NCBI GenBank assembly: GCA_904377855.1
Contig: CAJFGS010000011.1
Location: 2,239 to 66,238 of the forward strand
Direction: 5' to 3'
DNA from: Candidatus Avimonas merdigallinarum
Lineage (GTDB): Bacteria; Bacillota; Clostridia; Oscillospirales; Acutalibacteraceae
DNA: 64,000 nucleotides
Shown: piece after piece, positions 61,208-64,000 of the stretch
Layout: each line of letters starts with the position of its first letter
Position numbering within the stretch: the stretch's first letter is position 1
Position numbers and translations under genes: made by a program
Notes under the pieces: model-generated
Database searches by the model: none
Told to the model about the DNA's origin: nothing
What the model saw: only the letters and a program-made list of their open reading frames with translations

Positions 61208-62601
61208 TGGCAGAAGAAAAAAGCGGCAATTCCAACGCCGTTGCCAAAGGTGCGCAGGCTGCTAATGCGGTGCGTGGCGCGGTTAAAACCGGAAAAGCCA
61301 TAGCGGCCGCTGCCAAAGGTGCCGCCGCCGGCGGCCCGTATGGCGCGGTAGCTGGGTTGATCTGGGGTAACCGGCATCTGGTCGGGAAAATCATTCTCGT
61401 TGTGGTGGCTATTTTCATGCTGCCGATATTGTTTATCCTGATGCTGCCGTCGCTGATTTTTGGCGGGCTGAAAGACGCTTTTTCCCCGAACAATCCCACC
61501 GTCCCCATTCTGAACGACAGCGCCGCCATTACGGAGAATATGAACAGTATCACAAATTCCGTCAGTGATGTACTGTCTGAAGCACTGGAGGCCGTACTGG
61601 CAGAGATTGAAAAGGACTTTGAAGCGTCCGGTGCCGACCAGCGGGAAATCATCAATCCACATGAAAACGCACCGGCCTATAACGCTAATGCCTTTGTTTC
61701 CCAGTTCTGCGCTTCTAAAAATAAGGACTTTGCCTCTATTACTTTTGACGATATGAAATCCACCCTGCGAAACGCCAAGGGAGAGCTGTATTCGTACACA
61801 AAAAAAGAAGAAACCCGAACGCGGGTGGAAGTGACGGTCACGGTAGACACCAGCACCGGTAAGGAAACCGAAACCACCACTACAGTAACAGAAACCTGGA
61901 TGGTATATACCATTGCCTACAAGGGCGAGGACTATTTTGCCGATAACGTCTTTCACCTGAATGCAGAGCAAAAAGAACTGTCGGCCAATTACGCTCAAAA
62001 CCTGAGTATGTTTTTGGGCGATGGGATGTTTCAGAAACTGCCGAACGGATATGAGACCATCACATCCCTTGGAGATGTTGAGTTTACCGATGGGCAGATA
62101 CCGGTGGCCTACTTCAGCCAGCTCGATGAGCGGTATGCCAACCAGCCCTATGGGACGGACGATATCGGTGGCTATGGCTGCGGCCCTACTGCTATGGCGA
62201 TTGTGATTTCTTCTCTTACCGATGAGGCCGTTGATCCGGTAGAAATGGCAAGGTGGTCGTATGAACACGGCTACTGGGCATCGGGTAACGGTTCCTATCA
62301 TGCTTTGATACCCGCTGCCGCCAAAGCATGGGATTTACCGGTGGAGGGCTGCGGCAAGGACGAAGGCCAGAAAATCGCAGACGCCCTCAGCGACGGAAAG
62401 CTGATCGTTGCGCTGATGGACGAAGGGCATTTCACCAACTCCGGCCATTTCATTGTCCTGCGGGGCGTCCGGGACGAAAAAATCCTGGTGGCAGATCCGG
62501 CAAGCTATCAGCGAAGCGAGCAGGAATGGGATTTATCCATCATCCTCGACGAGGCCCGGGAAGGAGCGGCGGCAGGCGGCCCATTCTGGATTATCGGATA
62601 G
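61207..62601 (+). CDS. membrane-anchored C39-type peptidase of the transfer module
   Basis: A 464-residue protein: Ala/Gly-rich cytoplasmic start, one membrane helix (about 58-85), a linker, and a C-terminal C39-type papain fold. Catalytic C325 sits in GYGCGPTAMA and H414 in SGHFIVL, with DPAS (about 427-430) completing the triad region. The N-terminal wording resembles CD1108/VirB8-neighbour proteins carrying wall hydrolases. It probably cuts wall peptides to let the transfer channel through. The start overlaps the previous stop. Confidence 0.8.
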   Translation: MAEEKSGNSNAVAKGAQAANAVRGAVKTGKAIAAAAKGAAAGGPYGAVAGLIWGNRHLVGKIILVVVAIFMLPILFILMLPSLIFGGLKDAFSPNNPTVPILNDSAAITENMNSITNSVSDVLSEALEAVLAEIEKDFEASGADQREIINPHENAPAYNANAFVSQFCASKNKDFASITFDDMKSTLRNAKGELYSYTKKEETRTRVEVTVTVDTSTGKETETTTTVTETWMVYTIAYKGEDYFADNVFHLNAEQKELSANYAQNLSMFLGDGMFQKLPNGYETITSLGDVEFTDGQIPVAYFSQLDERYANQPYGTDDIGGYGCGPTAMAIVISSLTDEAVDPVEMARWSYEHGYWASGNGSYHALIPAAAKAWDLPVEGCGKDEGQKIADALSDGKLIVALMDEGHFTNSGHFIVLRGVRDEKILVADPASYQRSEQEWDLSIILDEAREGAAAGGPFWIIG

Positions 62602-62610
62602 GAGGCATTG

Positions 62611-63219
62611 ATGAGCAAGCAAAAAGATTCTGAATTTGAAACCTATACGATCCCGCCGAATTTCATTGAGGGTTCTACCCTGTTCGGCGGGCTTTTTAAG
62701 TTACGCAACGCAATCGAGGCCGGCGTCCTTGCCATAGGGGCAGGCTTGCCGGTCTTTCTGCTGAATATACCGCTGACGACGCGGATCATTGTTTTGTGCC
62801 TGACCGCCCTCCCCCTTGCATTACTTGGGCTATTTGGTGTATCGGGCGAGTGTTTGTCGTCCTTTATCTTTGCTTTCTTCAAATGGCTGAAAAACCGGCG
62901 CGTGGTAGGTGTCGTTTCTGAAAAGGAAGCGCCCGCAAAGCCGGTGAAAAAAGAGAAGGCGGTTAAGAAAGCGGCTTGTGAAGAAAAGAAGACTGAGGAT
63001 AAGGAGCCGTCCATGATGGCTGAGATTATGGGGGTTATCCGGAAACGGTCGGCTAAAACAAAAAAAGAAAAACCGGCCAGGGAAACCGCACCAAAGGAAC
63101 AAAAACAACGGAAAGAAAGGGCGCGGCCACGCCGCCTGCAGTCCGAACCAGAATTTTTGAATCCGGTGGCTGCCTATCTTCCCATTGAAGCCGCCTGCAG
63201 TCCGAACCAGAATTTTTGA
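62611..63219 (+). pseudogene. PrgI-like N-terminal part of a PrgI-VirB4 gene, cut off by a duplication
   Basis: The first about 193 residues encode a PrgI-like membrane segment (two helices about 33-52 and 55-82, after FETYTIPPNFIEGSTLFGGL) and a lysine-rich linker, ending LNPVAAYLPIE. In related elements this is the start of one long chain that continues into VirB4 (CD1110-type ATPase). Here a 59-bp tandem duplication shifts the frame, adding AACSPNQNF and a stop. ATG 62611 has GGAGG five bases upstream. Confidence 0.75.
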
Positions 63220-63248
63220 ATCCGGTGGCTGCCTATCTTCCCATTGAA
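63131..63248. repeat. perfect 59-bp tandem duplication
   Basis: Bases 63131-63189 are repeated exactly at 63190-63248. Because 59 is not a multiple of three, the second copy breaks the PrgI-VirB4 frame. Removing one copy rejoins LPIE to KIENGIIYTKD in a single frame. Confidence 0.95.
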
Positions 63249-64000
63249 AAGATTGAAAACGGCATTATCTACACCAAAGACCATCGGTACGTCAAGGTTC
63301 TTGAAGTGGAGCCGATCAATTTCCTGCTGCGCAGCGCCAGAGAGCAGCGCAGCATCATCTATTCCTTTATCAGCTATCTTAAAATCAGCCCGGTCAAAAT
63401 CCAGTTTAAGGTGCTGACAAAACGGGCGGATATCAACAAGCATACGGAAATCGTGCGCAGGGAGATGGAACGGGAGACAGACCCTCACTGTCATATGCTC
63501 CAGGAGGATTATCTGAAGCTGGTGGGGCGCATCGGTTCCCGTGAAGCGACGACCCGCCGCTTTTTCGTTATCTTTGAATATGAAGCATTCGGTCGCCACG
63601 GCGGCGATGAGGAGGCGGATGCGGTATCCACCTTGCAGGTGGCAGCCCGCACCGCGGTCAATTATCTGAAGCAGTGCGGAAACGAAGTGCTGATGCCGGA
63701 AAATGAGGACGAGTTCACGGTGGACGTGTTGTATAACATTCTTTGCCGGCAGGAAAGCTCGGATATTCCGCTGCCTGCCCGCGTACAGGATGTTGTATCC
63801 CGGTATGTGGAACAGGGCAAGGATACCGACGCTATTCCGTGTACGGAGTTTTTCGCGCCGAAAACCATTGATTTCACTCATGCGAAATACATCTGCATCG
63901 GCGGGCTGTACCATTCGTATCTGCTGATTCCGTCTGACGGGTATAAATCCCGTGTTACGGCTGGATGGTTAAGCCTGCTGGTGAACGCAGGCGACGGCAT
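63216..64000 (+). pseudogene. VirB4-like conjugation ATPase, N-terminal part (runs off the window)
   Basis: The frame is open from 63189 and continues past the window end. From LPIEKIENGIIYTKDHRYVKVLEVEP onward it matches the N-terminal domain of CD1110-type VirB4 ATPases, which energise transfer; the Walker motifs would lie beyond 64000. After the duplication no ribosome site precedes the in-frame TTG 63216 or GTG 63225, so independent translation looks weak. The coding content itself is otherwise undamaged to the window end. Confidence 0.7.

Larger units (their letters stand above)
57013..64000 (+). mobile_element. integrative conjugative element, left part
   Basis: Directly after lysS the base composition falls to clearly more AT-rich values and codon use changes, and all genes to the window end are on one strand and match conjugation modules of gut clostridial elements (two regulator-like genes, pilin-like, TrbL-like, secreted Gly-rich, C39 peptidase, PrgI-VirB4). 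The right end, integrase and relaxase lie outside. The exact left end is not certain; the repeats at 57025-57201 are the best marker. Confidence 0.8.

Noticed and set aside
1-64000. tRNA, rRNA or CRISPR arrays
   Set aside because: None seen on either strand. The tandem repeats present lack spacers and nearby cas genes. A tRNA scan would settle the question for tRNAs.

Overview
The window looks like a chromosome segment of a GC-rich, spore-forming anaerobic Firmicute, most likely a clostridial gut bacterium of the Oscillospiraceae/Ruminococcaceae type. The reasons are strong AGGAGG-type ribosome sites, a T-box leader, AddAB rather than RecBCD, ThyX instead of ThyA, a Na+-pumping decarboxylase membrane module, cortex-hydrolase-like LysM proteins, and a conjugative element of the type common in gut Clostridia. 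This assignment is inferred from gene content; no rRNA is present to confirm it.

Layout. 1-1.3 kb: a DUF362 gene broken by two one-base homopolymer shifts. 1.7-7.9 kb: one co-directional run, thyX-tmk-DUF2156-GNAT-DJ-1-formyl-THF cycloligase-mltG, centred on thymidylate/folate metabolism and ending with a cell-wall enzyme. 8.1-11 kb: divergent apgM and galK. 11.1-15.8 kb: decarboxylase gamma and beta subunits (no alpha/biotin partner here) and pcrA, whose 3' end runs into a 29-bp tandem repeat. 16-21.1 kb: a probable envelope/spore block with a cysteine-rich protein, cobA, a LysM-GH18 protein, three tiny co-directional genes on the minus strand, and a GH25-LysM lysozyme. 21.3-25.5 kb: RHH+SPFH pair, TVP38 membrane protein, GNAT and pyridoxamine kinase. 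25.8-30.7 kb: a MarR-controlled heterodimeric ABC exporter. 31-38.6 kb: EamA, addB, addA. 38.7-43.3 kb: a DUF3810 metalloprotease divergent from an LTA-synthase-like protein, then a phosphoribosyltransferase. 43.6-46.8 kb: serS-metY behind a serine T-box. 46.8-53.7 kb: TspO, an FtsX/MacB-type ABC pair, a GNAT, and a short-loop histidine kinase with its response regulator. 53.8-57 kb: an unknown gene with a sigma-E-like promoter, greA and lysS.

From just after lysS (about 57,013) to the window end the sequence becomes visibly more AT-rich and holds the left part of an integrative conjugative element: two regulator-like genes, a pilin-like protein, a TrbL/VirB6-like channel, a secreted glycine-rich protein, a C39-type peptidase, and a PrgI-VirB4 gene split by a 59-bp tandem duplication. 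The integrase and relaxase are not in the window.

Items that best repay checking are the 59-bp duplication that breaks the conjugation ATPase gene, the cluster of three very small proteins with strong ribosome sites, the serine T-box driving a sulfhydrylase, and the two frame-breaking homopolymers in the DUF362 gene. No clear new defence system was seen. No tRNA, rRNA or CRISPR array was found by eye.
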